In this document: positions 26,012-34,861 of the stretch, one piece after another
Numbering within the stretch: the first letter of the stretch is position 1
How the letters are laid out: every line of letters begins with the position of its first letter
NCBI GenBank assembly: GCA_020444265.1
Contig: JAHLLH010000004.1
Span: 248,001 to 312,000 of the forward strand
Length of the DNA: 64,000 nucleotides
Direction: 5' to 3'
Source of the DNA: a bacterium
Lineage (GTDB): Bacteria > Electryoneota > Electryoneia > Electryoneales > Electryoneaceae
Notes under the pieces: generated by a model
What the model was told of the DNA's origin: nothing
The model's database searches: none
Seen by the model: only the letters and a program-made list of their open reading frames with translations
Position numbers and translations under genes: made by a program

Positions 26012-26586
26012 TTGGCGACCGCTTCGGTGTACAGGACATGCTCGAGTTTGAGGACACGAGCGGCGACTTGTTCCGGGGTGTCGTCCTGGTGGACCTCGAC
26101 CCCGCCACGCTGCAGCAGGATCGGGCCACGATCATACTCAGCGTCAACGAAATGGACGGTAACACCCGTTTCACTGTCACCGCAAGCGAGAATGTCCTCA
26201 TGAACATGAATCCCGTACATCCCCTTGCCTCCGTGGGCCGGAAGCAGGGCCGGGTGGATGTTGAGCATCGCTTTCGGGTAGGCTCGAATCAGAGCGGGGG
26301 GGACTTTTTTCATGTAGCCTGCGAGGCAGACCAGGTCTGTGCCCGCATCCTGGAAGGCCTGGATCAACGTCCGGGCGAACTCTTTGCCACTCTCAAACTG
26401 GTCACGTGCGATGGTTTTCGAGGGGACTCCATACTCCTGAGCGACCTCATGCACCCCTGCATTCACCTTGTTGGACACCACCAACGCACCTTCGGCATTG
26501 AGACGTCCCTCTTTACAGGCACGTAGCAGTGCTTCGGCATTGCTGCCCCGTCCGGATGCCATCAGCCCCAACCTGATCCTGCTCAT
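25987..26586 (-). CDS. purN: Phosphoribosylglycinamide formyltransferase
   Basis: A 199-residue GART enzyme of purine synthesis: it transfers a formyl group from 10-formyl-tetrahydrofolate to GAR. Key residues match: substrate loop SGRGSN at 11-16, Asn109 and His111 in LNIHPALLP, and Asp149 in VDAEYDRGPI. The family end is present. Start ATG 26586 overlaps the LD-carboxypeptidase stop (ATGA), with GAGGGGG just upstream. No other purine gene is adjacent; it sits among envelope genes. Confidence 0.93.
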   Translation of the reverse strand: MSRIRLGLMASGRGSNAEALLRACKEGRLNAEGALVVSNKVNAGVHEVAQEYGVPSKTIARDQFESGKEFARTLIQAFQDAGTDLVCLAGYMKKVPPALIRAYPKAMLNIHPALLPAHGGKGMYGIHVHEDILACGDSETGVTVHFVDAEYDRGPILLQRGGVEVHQDDTPEQVAARVLKLEHVLYTEAVAKWIAERGR

Positions 26587-27524
26587 TGCCCCCTCTTCAC
26601 CAGCAGTGTTCCAGCATTCGTATCCAAATCCGCCTCCGCCCCCAGCGGGAGGGTCCAGCAAGGCCCGACATGACCGTAGGGTGCACCGCGGACGATGGGT
26701 ACATCATTCAACTTTTCACTCAACAACTCACCAGCGAGAGTGGCCCAGTCGAGACGATCTCCCTTCACATGCTGCGCAAAGGATCCCAGTACGATTCCCT
26801 TCATTCCTTCGAAAGCACCTGACAAGTGAAGCTGGGTTAGCATTCGATCCACTCGGTAGGGAGGCTCGTCGATTTCTTCAAGCAGGGCGATGGCCCCGCT
26901 GAATCGGGGTGCCCATGGTGTTCCGCACAACCCGGTCAGAACCGCGAGGTTGCCCCCCAGCAAAGGGCCATGCGCTTCACCTTCACAAACGGTTGTCAGT
27001 GACCAACCCTCGGGTAAGGGAAGAGGTTTATCCCAGGCATGTCCTTCCAACATCTCGAACCAGCAGGTATGGCTGAAGGAATCCAGCCCTGAAAGGCTGC
27101 CTTCTTTCGCTTCGTAGCCAAAGCCACGTGCGAGCTGCGGGCCGGTGAAGGTAATCAACCCGGCACGCTGATAGAGAGCCGTCTGCAAGGCTGTAATGTC
27201 GGAGAATCCGATGAACGGTTTTGGATGCCGGGAAAGCGTGTCGTAATCAAGTTTGTCGAGGAGACGCAGGGTGCCATAGCCGCCGCGTGTACAGATGATG
27301 CCATCGTAAGTCGTGTCGCAGAAGGCGTCCATGATGTCCGAGGCGCGTTGCTCATCGGTCCCGGCGAGGTACTGTCCGCGACGTAAAGCGTGCGGCATAC
27401 GAAGGACTTTATAGCCTTCACGGCCGAGAACGGCAGCGCCACGACGAACCTCTTCATCGCCAACCGGCCCGGCAGGGGAGAGGGTAGCGAGGGTGGCACC
27501 TTTGGTCAATGGTTCGGGGGTCAT
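26583..27524 (-). CDS. LD-carboxypeptidase (peptidase S66)
   Basis: A 313-residue muramoyl-tetrapeptide carboxypeptidase of the LdcA/MccF type, which trims the terminal D-Ala from murein tetrapeptides during recycling. The nucleophile elbow GFSDITAL is near residue 110, CTRGGYGTLRLLDKLDY lies before it, and the Glu/His partners are in LLEEIDEPPYRVDR and PYGHVGP. No signal peptide, so cytoplasmic. The ATG at 27524 overlaps the preceding stop as ATGA and is preferred over a GTG two codons upstream. Confidence 0.9.
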   Translation of the reverse strand: MTPEPLTKGATLATLSPAGPVGDEEVRRGAAVLGREGYKVLRMPHALRRGQYLAGTDEQRASDIMDAFCDTTYDGIICTRGGYGTLRLLDKLDYDTLSRHPKPFIGFSDITALQTALYQRAGLITFTGPQLARGFGYEAKEGSLSGLDSFSHTCWFEMLEGHAWDKPLPLPEGWSLTTVCEGEAHGPLLGGNLAVLTGLCGTPWAPRFSGAIALLEEIDEPPYRVDRMLTQLHLSGAFEGMKGIVLGSFAQHVKGDRLDWATLAGELLSEKLNDVPIVRGAPYGHVGPCWTLPLGAEADLDTNAGTLLVKRGQ

Positions 27525-28792
27525 CGCCACAAGTTGGTTACCAGGCGGTATTCACCATAGCCCATTTCATCCACAAAGACAAAACGGCGCTGTTCGTTGT
27601 AGTAGTACCAGATTTCGTACGGCTTCGAATTGACCTCGAAGGGATGACGTTCCACCTCATCGGGGGGACCGAAACGGACATAGACCTCACCGCGATCAGT
27701 CTCCCACCCTTCACGGAACCCGCCGAAGAGCAGGTTGGACCGCTCGATGCGACCATAGTATTCCTGCATCAGCTCATTGGTCTGGGTATCCGGCGATGGA
27801 TCCTTCTCTTTCCAGTAATCGAGGAAAAGCGTTTCACGATCCGCCTCTTCGGCACGCAGCATTCGTTTGACCGCTTTGGTGTTGGCGATGTAGCGAAGCT
27901 GACGAATAGCAGTGTCGAGGTCACGCACTGAGCCAGGGACACCGGAGAGGTGGACACGGAAATTCATCGCCTTCAGAGCTGTTTGTCCATCCCCCTTCAC
28001 CTGCATCTCAATCACATACCGACCGACTGGCAGGTTGCCCACTTCAATTTTCTGGAAATGGCGGGTGATCGGAAGAGTCGCGACCCGTTCCTGGGTCACT
28101 GAGGTGACAATGGCGCCCTTGCTGTTGACCACGCGAGTGAAAATCATCAAGCTATCCGCCTGGGGCGGATATACTTCGTAGTAAACAAAGATCGGCTTGC
28201 GAGAATCGAAGATGGTACGGTCAACATTCGGCACAATTTCGTAGGTGCCATCCTGGGTTACCCGGACTTGTTTGGCGAGAACCAGGTCGCCCAGTTCGAG
28301 CCCGCCACGGCCATAGGCTGGCACTCGAATGGTCTGCTTGACCGTCGTTTTCTCTTTCGTCTCCAGGTCAGTCAGGGTGGCGACGATCATATAGGTCGAT
28401 GGTGGCATCTCGATGTCGGTTTCTGAGATGTCGTGCCGTTCGCGGGAGGAGGTTTCCTCGAAATCGCTGACGACCACCGTCGAACGCCAAACCCTGTTCG
28501 CGTACCGGGGCGAATTCTCATCCTCCCCGGTCAGAACCGAAAGGTCGACCTCGTAATTGGCCTCGTAGCCACGCATGGAACGGACAAATTGAAGGTCGGC
28601 GTAAGAAATCTCCACATAGGTCAGGACACGGGTCATGCCTGGTTTCGGGGAGAGCAGGGATACGCTGTTCAGGCTGAATTCAGGCAGGCCGATCCGGGCG
28701 TACCCCGGCATGTCCGGCTGAGCGGACGAGACTGCGGGGAGCAGAAACGCGCAACTGGTAAGTAGAAGCGCGAGGGTAAACAATCGTTTCAT
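27521..28792 (-). CDS. Exported GWxTD-domain protein
   Basis: A 423-residue exported protein with a signal peptide (LFTLALLLTSCAFLLPAVSSAQ; the Cys inside could also be a lipobox). The N-terminal two thirds are beta-sandwich-like. The C-terminal GWxTD domain shows GWETDRGEVYVRFGPPDEVE, PYEIWYYY and FVFVDEMGYGEYRL. GWxTD proteins are common in FCB bacteria and acidobacteria; function unknown. The start overlaps the rimO stop (TGATG) and the end overlaps the LD-carboxypeptidase start. Confidence 0.9.
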   Translation of the reverse strand: MKRLFTLALLLTSCAFLLPAVSSAQPDMPGYARIGLPEFSLNSVSLLSPKPGMTRVLTYVEISYADLQFVRSMRGYEANYEVDLSVLTGEDENSPRYANRVWRSTVVVSDFEETSSRERHDISETDIEMPPSTYMIVATLTDLETKEKTTVKQTIRVPAYGRGGLELGDLVLAKQVRVTQDGTYEIVPNVDRTIFDSRKPIFVYYEVYPPQADSLMIFTRVVNSKGAIVTSVTQERVATLPITRHFQKIEVGNLPVGRYVIEMQVKGDGQTALKAMNFRVHLSGVPGSVRDLDTAIRQLRYIANTKAVKRMLRAEEADRETLFLDYWKEKDPSPDTQTNELMQEYYGRIERSNLLFGGFREGWETDRGEVYVRFGPPDEVERHPFEVNSKPYEIWYYYNEQRRFVFVDEMGYGEYRLVTNLWR

Positions 28793-30165
28793 CAAGTCTC
28801 CATGGAAGGAGGTGCGGCTCGTACATGCAGGACGAAAGGTTCCGCATCCGTCACAATCCCACGTCGAATCTCGCCGGGGGAACCTTCCCCACTCCAGAGT
28901 ACATCACCATCGACGTCCGGCGCATCCCAAACACTACGTCCCAGCAGAGTTTTTTCTTCGACGGTCTCGAGAAGTACATCGACCTTCTGACCAATACGAG
29001 CGGAGTACCAGTCGGTCGCATGGTCCAGTGCGAGCTCCATCACTTCGTCGGCGCGAGAGATAGCTTTATCCTCGCTGACAGCTTCCTTTTTCGAGGCGCG
29101 AGTGCCCTCTTCGGATGAGTAGCGGAAGACGCCGAGACGGTCAAACCGAGCGGCATCCAATCGTTTCAGCAAGGTAGCAAATTCTGCCACTCCTTCGCCC
29201 GGATGGCCGACAATTACACTTGTTCGTAGAGCGATGCCATCGATGGTTTCACGCAGTAAGTCGATCCATCGTTGCATGAAATCCCACGATGTGCCTCGCC
29301 CCATCGCTTTCAGGACTCGATCATCCGCATGCTCAATCGGGAAATCGAGGTAGGGGACCAGTGCGGGGGTGTCCGCTAGCGCTTGGACGAACGATTCACT
29401 AAAGAGCGGTGGGTGGGTGTAGAGGACACGTAGCCAGCCGTCATGCTTCGCGACTGCTTCTCCAAGTTTGGGAAGCAGGGTCTCGATGGTGGAGCCATCG
29501 CCGAGGTCACGGCCCCACGAATTGACCTCTTCAGCGGTGACAATAATCTCACGGACTCCCTGGACCAGGAGACGATTCGCTTCGGACAGTATTGAACCTG
29601 GCCTTCGGCTCTGGTAGGGGCCGCGAATGGTCGGGATGGCACAGTAGGCGCAGCGACGGTCACACCCTTCCGCGATCTTCAGGTAGGCGGTGGTTTTGCC
29701 CTCGACGCGGCGCAAAGCTGCTAGGACATCCTCGAGGTCGCGGTTGAAACGGCCCGGATGGTCGGAGGGTTTGCTGGTGGTCTCATTCAGCAAAGCGTCC
29801 GCCTGGACGGCATCAATCGAGCGTAGCAACTCAGCTGTTTCACCCGAGCCAAACCAGCCATCCACCTCGGGTACTTCCTTCGCCAGTTCGGATCTGTAAC
29901 GGGCGGGCATGCAGCCGGTGACGTAAACCGTACGGTTTGGGCCCAGTTCCTTCCAGGCAACTGCTTCCAGCATCGCCTCAACTGCTTCCTGCTGTGCATC
30001 GCCGATGAAGGCGCAAGTCGAAACGATTACCGTGTCGGCATCGTCGCTGGAGTCGACCAGACGTGCGCCGAGCTGTCCAACCCCCCCCTCGACCAGGTCA
30101 TTGTCCACATCCAGCTTCGGGCAGCCGAGACGGTGGAGGTAGACTCTGCGCTCTTGCTCGCTCAC
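28792..30165 (-). CDS. rimO: Ribosomal protein S12 methylthiotransferase
   Basis: A 457-residue radical-SAM methylthiotransferase that modifies an aspartate of S12. The UPF0004 domain has cysteines 15, 51 and 85 (LGCPK, STCAF, TGCM) for one cluster. The radical-SAM cluster ligands are Cys168, Cys172 and Cys175 (CDRRCAYC). The C-terminal TRAM region follows. S12-type rather than tRNA-type (MiaB) is judged from LGCPKLDVD and RGPYQSRRPGSI. Start is GTG 30165, overlapping the ftsY stop (GTGA). Confidence 0.9.
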   Translation of the reverse strand: MSEQERRVYLHRLGCPKLDVDNDLVEGGVGQLGARLVDSSDDADTVIVSTCAFIGDAQQEAVEAMLEAVAWKELGPNRTVYVTGCMPARYRSELAKEVPEVDGWFGSGETAELLRSIDAVQADALLNETTSKPSDHPGRFNRDLEDVLAALRRVEGKTTAYLKIAEGCDRRCAYCAIPTIRGPYQSRRPGSILSEANRLLVQGVREIIVTAEEVNSWGRDLGDGSTIETLLPKLGEAVAKHDGWLRVLYTHPPLFSESFVQALADTPALVPYLDFPIEHADDRVLKAMGRGTSWDFMQRWIDLLRETIDGIALRTSVIVGHPGEGVAEFATLLKRLDAARFDRLGVFRYSSEEGTRASKKEAVSEDKAISRADEVMELALDHATDWYSARIGQKVDVLLETVEEKTLLGRSVWDAPDVDGDVLWSGEGSPGEIRRGIVTDAEPFVLHVRAAPPSMET

Positions 30166-31172
30166 GCGTCGTTCTCTTCCTGCTGCTCGTCAGCCTCTTC
30201 AGACGATTCAGTGGATTCCGCCTGTTCTGCCAGGGCGAGGCTCGCCTCATCCCCGAAGACCGCTTCGACCACGAGACGTGGCTCGAAGGGTACAAGGTCG
30301 TCGATCCCTTCCCCGAGGCCGATCCAACGAACCGGGATACCCAGTTCGCGTCCAATTGGCACCAGTACGCCACCCTTGGCGGTACCGTCCAGCTTGGTGA
30401 CCACCAATGCCGTCACCCCCGAGACCTCAGCAAACGCCTTGGCTTGCGACAGGCCATTTTGACCGGTTGTGCCATCGACTACCAGCAATACCTCGTGCGG
30501 CGCTTCCGGGACCAGCTTTTTCGCGACACGGTCCAGCTTGCCAAGTTCGGCCATCAGGTTGGTCTTGGTGTGCAGGCGTCCCGCAGTGTCAACAAGTACT
30601 CGTTGTACGTTTCGGCTTAAAGCAGCGGAAAGACCGTCATAGACAACCGATGCCGGGTCGGCACCCGTCGCACCGCGCACGATGTCGACCCCTGCACGTT
30701 CCGCCCAGATCGCCACCTGTTCGACCGCCGCGGTACGGAAGGTGTCCGCCGCGACAATCAGCACCGACTCGCCTTGCTTGGCGTAACGATTCGCGATCTT
30801 CCCGAGGGTTGTCGTCTTCCCGGTGCCGTTGACCCCGACAACAAAGGTGACATGGGGACGGGGCTGTTCTTCCTCGTCGCCTTCCGTTTCTTTCTCAGCG
30901 ACGGTCTCTTCAATCATCCTGTCGAGCTCCTCGCGCAGAACACGGAGGACATCCTCGGCGGTGACCGATTCGAGCCGAAGCCGTTTCCGCAGACGTTCGA
31001 TCAGCTCCATCGAGGTCTCGACCCCGAGATCGGCAGTGATCAGGATTTCCTCGAGCTTCTCGAGGGTCTCCTCATCGAGTTTAAGTGCCGCGCCGACTGC
31101 CTCACGGATTCCTCCGACAACCGCATCGCGAGTCTTTGAGAGGCCTTTGGCGATTTTCCTGAAGAAGTTCAT
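30162..31172 (-). CDS. ftsY: Signal recognition particle receptor FtsY
   Basis: A 336-residue SRP-type GTPase that docks ribosome-SRP complexes to the inner membrane. The NG domain is complete: N-domain helices from residue 1, G1 GVNGTGKTTT at 113-122, DTFRTAAVEQ, DTAGRLHTK near 195 and TKLDGTAKGG near 260. The N-terminal acidic A-domain of E. coli FtsY is missing, as in many phyla; instead there is an acidic C-terminal tail. Its stop overlaps rimO. Confidence 0.96.
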   Translation of the reverse strand: MNFFRKIAKGLSKTRDAVVGGIREAVGAALKLDEETLEKLEEILITADLGVETSMELIERLRKRLRLESVTAEDVLRVLREELDRMIEETVAEKETEGDEEEQPRPHVTFVVGVNGTGKTTTLGKIANRYAKQGESVLIVAADTFRTAAVEQVAIWAERAGVDIVRGATGADPASVVYDGLSAALSRNVQRVLVDTAGRLHTKTNLMAELGKLDRVAKKLVPEAPHEVLLVVDGTTGQNGLSQAKAFAEVSGVTALVVTKLDGTAKGGVLVPIGRELGIPVRWIGLGEGIDDLVPFEPRLVVEAVFGDEASLALAEQAESTESSEEADEQQEENDA

Positions 31173-31254
31173 GAGTTACTTCGTTGTTTTTTGGATTGGT
31201 TAAACAGGGTGCTGGTCAGGGAGAAAAGTACGGCTTGCAGCGGGCGGTTGCACA

Positions 31255-31941
31255 TCATTTCCGGAGGCTCATCTCCCAGTGCGCGACGGTCTTTACCGGC
31301 TGCCCCCAGGACTGTGGGATGATCCCCTGTTCAACCTTCGCCGCTTCTTCGATGCTCTTCTTATGGAGGGTAAACTGAGGAGTTGACCCCTTGAAGCTGG
31401 CGCAGAACGCGAGCAAATCGCCCTTGTTGGAGTAATGGTGTGGAATTCCCGCCTCGATCCCTTCGGTCGGCACCCAGGTCCGTTCCTCAAGATGGTCTCC
31501 CATCCCGCAACGGCTGTCCTCATCAGAGATGATGACAATCGAAGCTTTACCACCCGGTTTCAGCACACGATGTACTTCCTCGAACGCTAGCTGCATCTCA
31601 GCTTTGGTGCCATGATTCAGCACGTTAACCGACAGCACAGAGTCGAAGTTTTCAGCCGCGAATGGGAGTTCAAGCATGGAGGCAGGGAGGAGGGGGACAT
31701 CAGCATCGGGAAACTCCGCCTTCACCCAATGATGTGCCACCGCCAACCCTTTCAGGGATATATCGGTGCCGACCGGTGAGTGACCCGCTTTCAGTAGCGG
31801 TAGCAGATGACGTCCCCCGCCACAGCCGAGGTCGAGAACAACGCTGCCAGGTTTGAGCGATTCTGTGAAACGTAGTGCCGCCGGGTGGGGGTCCTTGAGG
31901 ACGAGATCATCTTGATTGAACAGTTCATTCCAGTCGGGCAT
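31255..31941 (-). CDS. Class I SAM-dependent methyltransferase
   Basis: A 228-residue soluble methyltransferase of the Methyltransf_11/25 type. Motif I is VVLDLGCGGGRHL near 34-46, followed by the acidic loop GTDIS, the ENFDSVLSVNVLNH strand and LKPGGKASIVI. Such proteins act on small molecules; the substrate is not predictable. It lies 82 bases upstream of ftsY on the same strand and may start that transcript. A small 11-base palindrome (GTGACAGTCAC, 31989-31999) lies in the gap before it. Confidence 0.85.
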   Translation of the reverse strand: MPDWNELFNQDDLVLKDPHPAALRFTESLKPGSVVLDLGCGGGRHLLPLLKAGHSPVGTDISLKGLAVAHHWVKAEFPDADVPLLPASMLELPFAAENFDSVLSVNVLNHGTKAEMQLAFEEVHRVLKPGGKASIVIISDEDSRCGMGDHLEERTWVPTEGIEAGIPHHYSNKGDLLAFCASFKGSTPQFTLHKKSIEEAAKVEQGIIPQSWGQPVKTVAHWEMSLRK

Positions 31942-32017
31942 GTTGACCTACTGTTCTAATTGCTGACAGTTACGAATAAGATTTATTTGTGACAGTCACT
32001 GATAAGTAGCACTGCGA

Positions 32018-32884
32018 TCAGGACCTCAACCGCACGTCGCCCCAGCCGAGTTTCTGGCGAAGGACATCGTAGAAGAAGCGGCCTTTGAAGTTGACAAGGC
32101 AGGCGGAAAAGGGGGCGCGTTTGATCGTTAGCGGTTCGCCGCTGTTCAATTGGCAGACTGTTTCGCCGTCCACCGCGACACTCGTGTGATCGGCGGGGGT
32201 GAAGGTCTCGACCAGGATTTCTTTGTCGTGGCTGATGAGCAGGGGGCGGTTGGTCAGGGAGTGCGGATTCAGCGGGTTGAGCAAGATGCCTTCCATCTTC
32301 GGCTCGAGGATCGGGCCCCCGGCAGAGAGGCTGTAGCCGGTAGAACCTGTGGGTGTGGCGATGACCAAACCATCGGCGCGGAAGGTGTTGAGGAAGACGC
32401 CATCGATGGTTGTTCGCAGCTGGATCAGACGAGCATACCCCGCTTTGTCAATCACCACATCGTTCAGAGCATGCCAGGGCCCATTGTGCGGCCCGTTCTC
32501 CGTGGAGACCTCGAGGATCATCCGTCGCTCGATCTCCCAATGGTCATCGATCAGTTGGTCCGTGCGCATGTAAAGCTCACCGGATCCAACTTCGGTCAGG
32601 TAGCCAAGCCCACCGAGGTTGATCCCGAGGACAGGGGTTTCACGTCCCTCGAGCAGTTTGACACTGTTCAGCAGTGTGCCATCTCCGCCGAAGCTGAGCA
32701 GGACTTCCGCCTTGTCGACCACCTCTTCCGGTGTCAGGAAAGATCGTCCCTTGAGACCCACCACACCGGCGAAATCATCGGAGAGGAGAAAGTCGATGCC
32801 TCGTTCCTCCAGCCATGCTACATAGGCAGGGAGGACGACACCGATCTGTTCCTTTGTCCGGTTTCCGATCAAGCCGAGGATCAT
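32018..32884 (-). CDS. nadK: NAD kinase
   Basis: A 288-residue kinase that makes NADP from NAD and ATP or polyphosphate. GGDGT at 66-70 is the phosphate-binding motif, with LNDVVI, RADGLVIATPTGSTGYSLSAGGP and the C-terminal beta-sandwich. ATG 32884 is preceded by GAGGAAA and gives the family N-terminus; a 24-codon extension upstream would enter xseB. It follows xseB by seven bases. Confidence 0.94.
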   Translation of the reverse strand: MILGLIGNRTKEQIGVVLPAYVAWLEERGIDFLLSDDFAGVVGLKGRSFLTPEEVVDKAEVLLSFGGDGTLLNSVKLLEGRETPVLGINLGGLGYLTEVGSGELYMRTDQLIDDHWEIERRMILEVSTENGPHNGPWHALNDVVIDKAGYARLIQLRTTIDGVFLNTFRADGLVIATPTGSTGYSLSAGGPILEPKMEGILLNPLNPHSLTNRPLLISHDKEILVETFTPADHTSVAVDGETVCQLNSGEPLTIKRAPFSACLVNFKGRFFYDVLRQKLGWGDVRLRS

Positions 32885-32891
32885 GGTTTCC

Positions 32892-33128
32892 TCACCGTCC
32901 CAGGTTGTCCGGGTCGATCGCCTCACGCTCTCCACCGGCGAGGAGCTTCTCGACATGGACCTTGGCCTTTTCCAGCTTTGAGCGGCAGCGGGTCAAGACT
33001 TGCTGCCCCTCCTCGAACATTTTGAGCGAATCATCCAGCGGAAGCCCGCCTTCTTCCAGTTTGGCGACGATCTCCTCTAAACGATCGAGATCCTGCTCGA
33101 AGGTGGGCTGCTTTTCCTCTTTGCTCAT
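32892..33128 (-). CDS. xseB: Exodeoxyribonuclease VII small subunit
   Basis: A 78-residue helical protein: FEQDLDRLEEIVAKLEEG, then LPLDDSLKMFEEG and LEKAKVHVEKLL, the standard XseB pattern. Several copies bind one large subunit (XseA) to form exonuclease VII, which degrades single-stranded DNA. The large-subunit gene is upstream on the same strand, separated by 177 bases that contain two large hairpins. nadK follows closely. Confidence 0.93.
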   Translation of the reverse strand: MSKEEKQPTFEQDLDRLEEIVAKLEEGGLPLDDSLKMFEEGQQVLTRCRSKLEKAKVHVEKLLAGGEREAIDPDNLGR

Positions 33129-33222
33129 CGATCAGGCCTTCGTTTTCATGGTGATGGGAAGAAAGTACGGTGTTTTTAGGGTGGATGCACGCTTCTGCCG
33201 GGTTCCTGCTGGATCGCTCTGT

Positions 33223-33278
33223 TGCGTCAGGTCTCCCGACCTGACGCACTTTCAGGCAGGTCGGGAGACCTGCCTGAA
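33223..33278. repeat. Pair of large hairpins between xseA and xseB
   Basis: First: TGCGTCAGGTC (33223-33233) with GACCTGACGCA (33238-33248), loop TCCC. Second: TTCAGGCAGGTC (33251-33262) with GACCTGCCTGAA (33267-33278), loop GGGA. The stems share a CAGGTC/GACCTG core and the loops are complementary to each other, so a kissing interaction or a single long fold is possible. A further GACCTGCCTGAAC copy is at 33285-33297. Confidence 0.7.
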
Positions 33279-33305
33279 CGGGATCGACCTGCCTGAACAC
33301 GTCCC

Positions 33306-34523
33306 TTACTTCCCCGGTTTTTGCGGACGCACCTCTTCAACCCGGGCGCTCGCCTCTCCTCGTGCCAGCATCAAGTCGAGAACCTGCCCCTCGACCAGGT
33401 CGGAGGCATCTTTGATCACCCAACTGCCGCTTTTGATCACCGCATACCCGCGTGAAAGGACTGCTGTCGGCGAGAGGGCAGCCAGGCGATCGCTGTAACG
33501 TTCAAAGCGGTCTTGCGTTCGCTGCATTCCGGTAAGAAGGGAGCGTTCCGCCCGCGCTTCGAGGTCATCCACTTGCTGGCTGAGCTGCAAAAGATTGTCG
33601 GGCAGGCGACGCAGGCCGTATCCCCCGGCCGCACGTTCGATCCGTTGCCCGAGAGCTTCGACCGTGAGACGTGCTCCTCGTCCAAGGCGGTGTCCCATAT
33701 TGTCGACGTGACGCAAAAGGTCGAGCCGATCTGGAGTGGCCTGTTCGGCCGCACCGGTAGGGGTGGGGGCACGCAGGTCGGAAACAAAATCGATCAGGGT
33801 GGTATCGGTTTCATGGCCGACGCCGGAGATAATCGGGATGGGGCAGTCGGCGACCGCACGAACCGCAGGTTCTTCGTTAAAAGCCCACAGATCTTCCAAC
33901 GAGCCACCACCACGCGCGACGATAATCAGGTCAGGGGTGTCGGGCAAGGTCTCGAGTTCATGGATGGCCCGTGCGACATCTTCGGAGGCTCCTTGTCCCT
34001 GCACTCGTGCCGGGGCGAGGGTCACCTTGATGTCAAAGCCACGCCGTGCGAGGGTCACCAGCACATCACGGACGGCTGCGCCTGACTCGGACGTGACCAC
34101 ACCGATGTGACGCGGGGTTTTCGGAACAGGCTTTTTCCGTCCCTGGTCAAAGAGGCCTTCGGCTGCAAGTCGTGCCTTCAGCTTCTCGAATTCGAGGGCG
34201 AGCGCACCCATCCCGGCGGGTTGCATCACCTCGCAATCGAGCTGATAAACACCGGTTTTTTCGTAAACAACAATACGCCCGAAGACCAGCACCTCAGTGC
34301 CGTTCTCCGGGCGAAAATCAAGTCGCTGAACTCGAGTCCGCCACATGACACCACGCAGCTTCGCGTCGGCATCTTTCAGGCTGAAATAGAGATGACCGCT
34401 GCGGTGATGTACCACATCGGTTAACTCTCCACGCAGCCACAACGAATCGAACGAACCCTCAAGGGTCCGTTTGATCAGGCGGGTGAGTTCGCCAACCCCG
34501 TAGACTTGGTCAGCGACATTCAT
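33306..34523 (-). CDS. xseA: Exodeoxyribonuclease VII large subunit
   Basis: A 405-residue catalytic subunit of exonuclease VII. The N-terminal OB-fold holds GELTRLIKRTLEGSFDSLWLRGE with SGHLYFSLKD; the catalytic core has IGVVTSESGAAVRDVL, IIVARGGGSLEDLWAFNEE and ISGVGHETDTTLIDFVSDLRAPTPT. A coiled-coil region and LSRGYAVI end follow. Start ATG 34523 overlaps the DUF2905 stop (ATGA). Confidence 0.95.
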   Translation of the reverse strand: MNVADQVYGVGELTRLIKRTLEGSFDSLWLRGELTDVVHHRSGHLYFSLKDADAKLRGVMWRTRVQRLDFRPENGTEVLVFGRIVVYEKTGVYQLDCEVMQPAGMGALALEFEKLKARLAAEGLFDQGRKKPVPKTPRHIGVVTSESGAAVRDVLVTLARRGFDIKVTLAPARVQGQGASEDVARAIHELETLPDTPDLIIVARGGGSLEDLWAFNEEPAVRAVADCPIPIISGVGHETDTTLIDFVSDLRAPTPTGAAEQATPDRLDLLRHVDNMGHRLGRGARLTVEALGQRIERAAGGYGLRRLPDNLLQLSQQVDDLEARAERSLLTGMQRTQDRFERYSDRLAALSPTAVLSRGYAVIKSGSWVIKDASDLVEGQVLDLMLARGEASARVEEVRPQKPGK

Positions 34524-34729
34524 TTGCGCACGATCCAAAGGATTGCGGACAATAGAAGGGATAGCAGGATGCTACTGGCGATGGGGATGTAGATCCTAAG
34601 ACTTCCTCGCCGGATGAGGATGTCACCCGGCAGGTGTCCAAGACCCAGTTTCCCAGCCGCCAGCAGAATCGCGCCTGCAAGGACAAGCACGAGGCCGACG
34701 ATTAATACGATGCGACCCATGTCCTGCAT
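34520..34729 (-). CDS. DUF2905 small membrane protein
   Basis: A 69-residue protein with two transmembrane segments (IVLIVGLVLVLAGAILL and IPIASSILLSLLLSAILWI) joined by LGHLPGDILIRRGS, which matches the DUF2905 family. Function unknown. The start may be either of two Met codons three apart. It sits nine bases after the COX24-type gene and overlaps xseA, an arrangement that implies one transcript. Confidence 0.85.
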   Translation of the reverse strand: MQDMGRIVLIVGLVLVLAGAILLAAGKLGLGHLPGDILIRRGSLRIYIPIASSILLSLLLSAILWIVRK

Positions 34730-34738
34730 GGCACGTTC

Positions 34739-34834
34739 CTAGCGCTTCTTCTTCTTGTGCCGATCTCTCTTCCTGCGCTTCTTCCTTTTGTGGGTGCGGA
34801 TCTTTGCAAGTTTCCGCTTTCTACCGCAAGGCAC
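34739..34834 (-). CDS. 31-residue AURKAIP1/COX24-type basic protein
   Basis: A tiny gene starting at GTG 34834 with a perfect AGGAGG seven bases upstream. The product (VPCGRKRKLAKIRTHKRKKR, then RKRDRHKKKKR) is almost entirely basic and matches the small AURKAIP1/COX24-domain proteins annotated in Bacteroidetes, which begin MPCGKKRKR. In mycobacteria and mitochondria members of this domain family are small-subunit ribosomal proteins. A ribosomal role here is therefore likely. The gene stands between HU and DUF2905 on the same strand. Confidence 0.8.
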   Translation of the reverse strand: MPCGRKRKLAKIRTHKRKKRRKRDRHKKKKR

Positions 34835-34861
34835 TTGGACGCCTCCTGGCGTATGTACTTG

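Noticed and set aside
31989-31999. CRP site at GTGACAGTCAC
   Set aside because: The half sites are separated by one base instead of the six needed for a CRP-type dimer, so it is only noted as a small palindrome.
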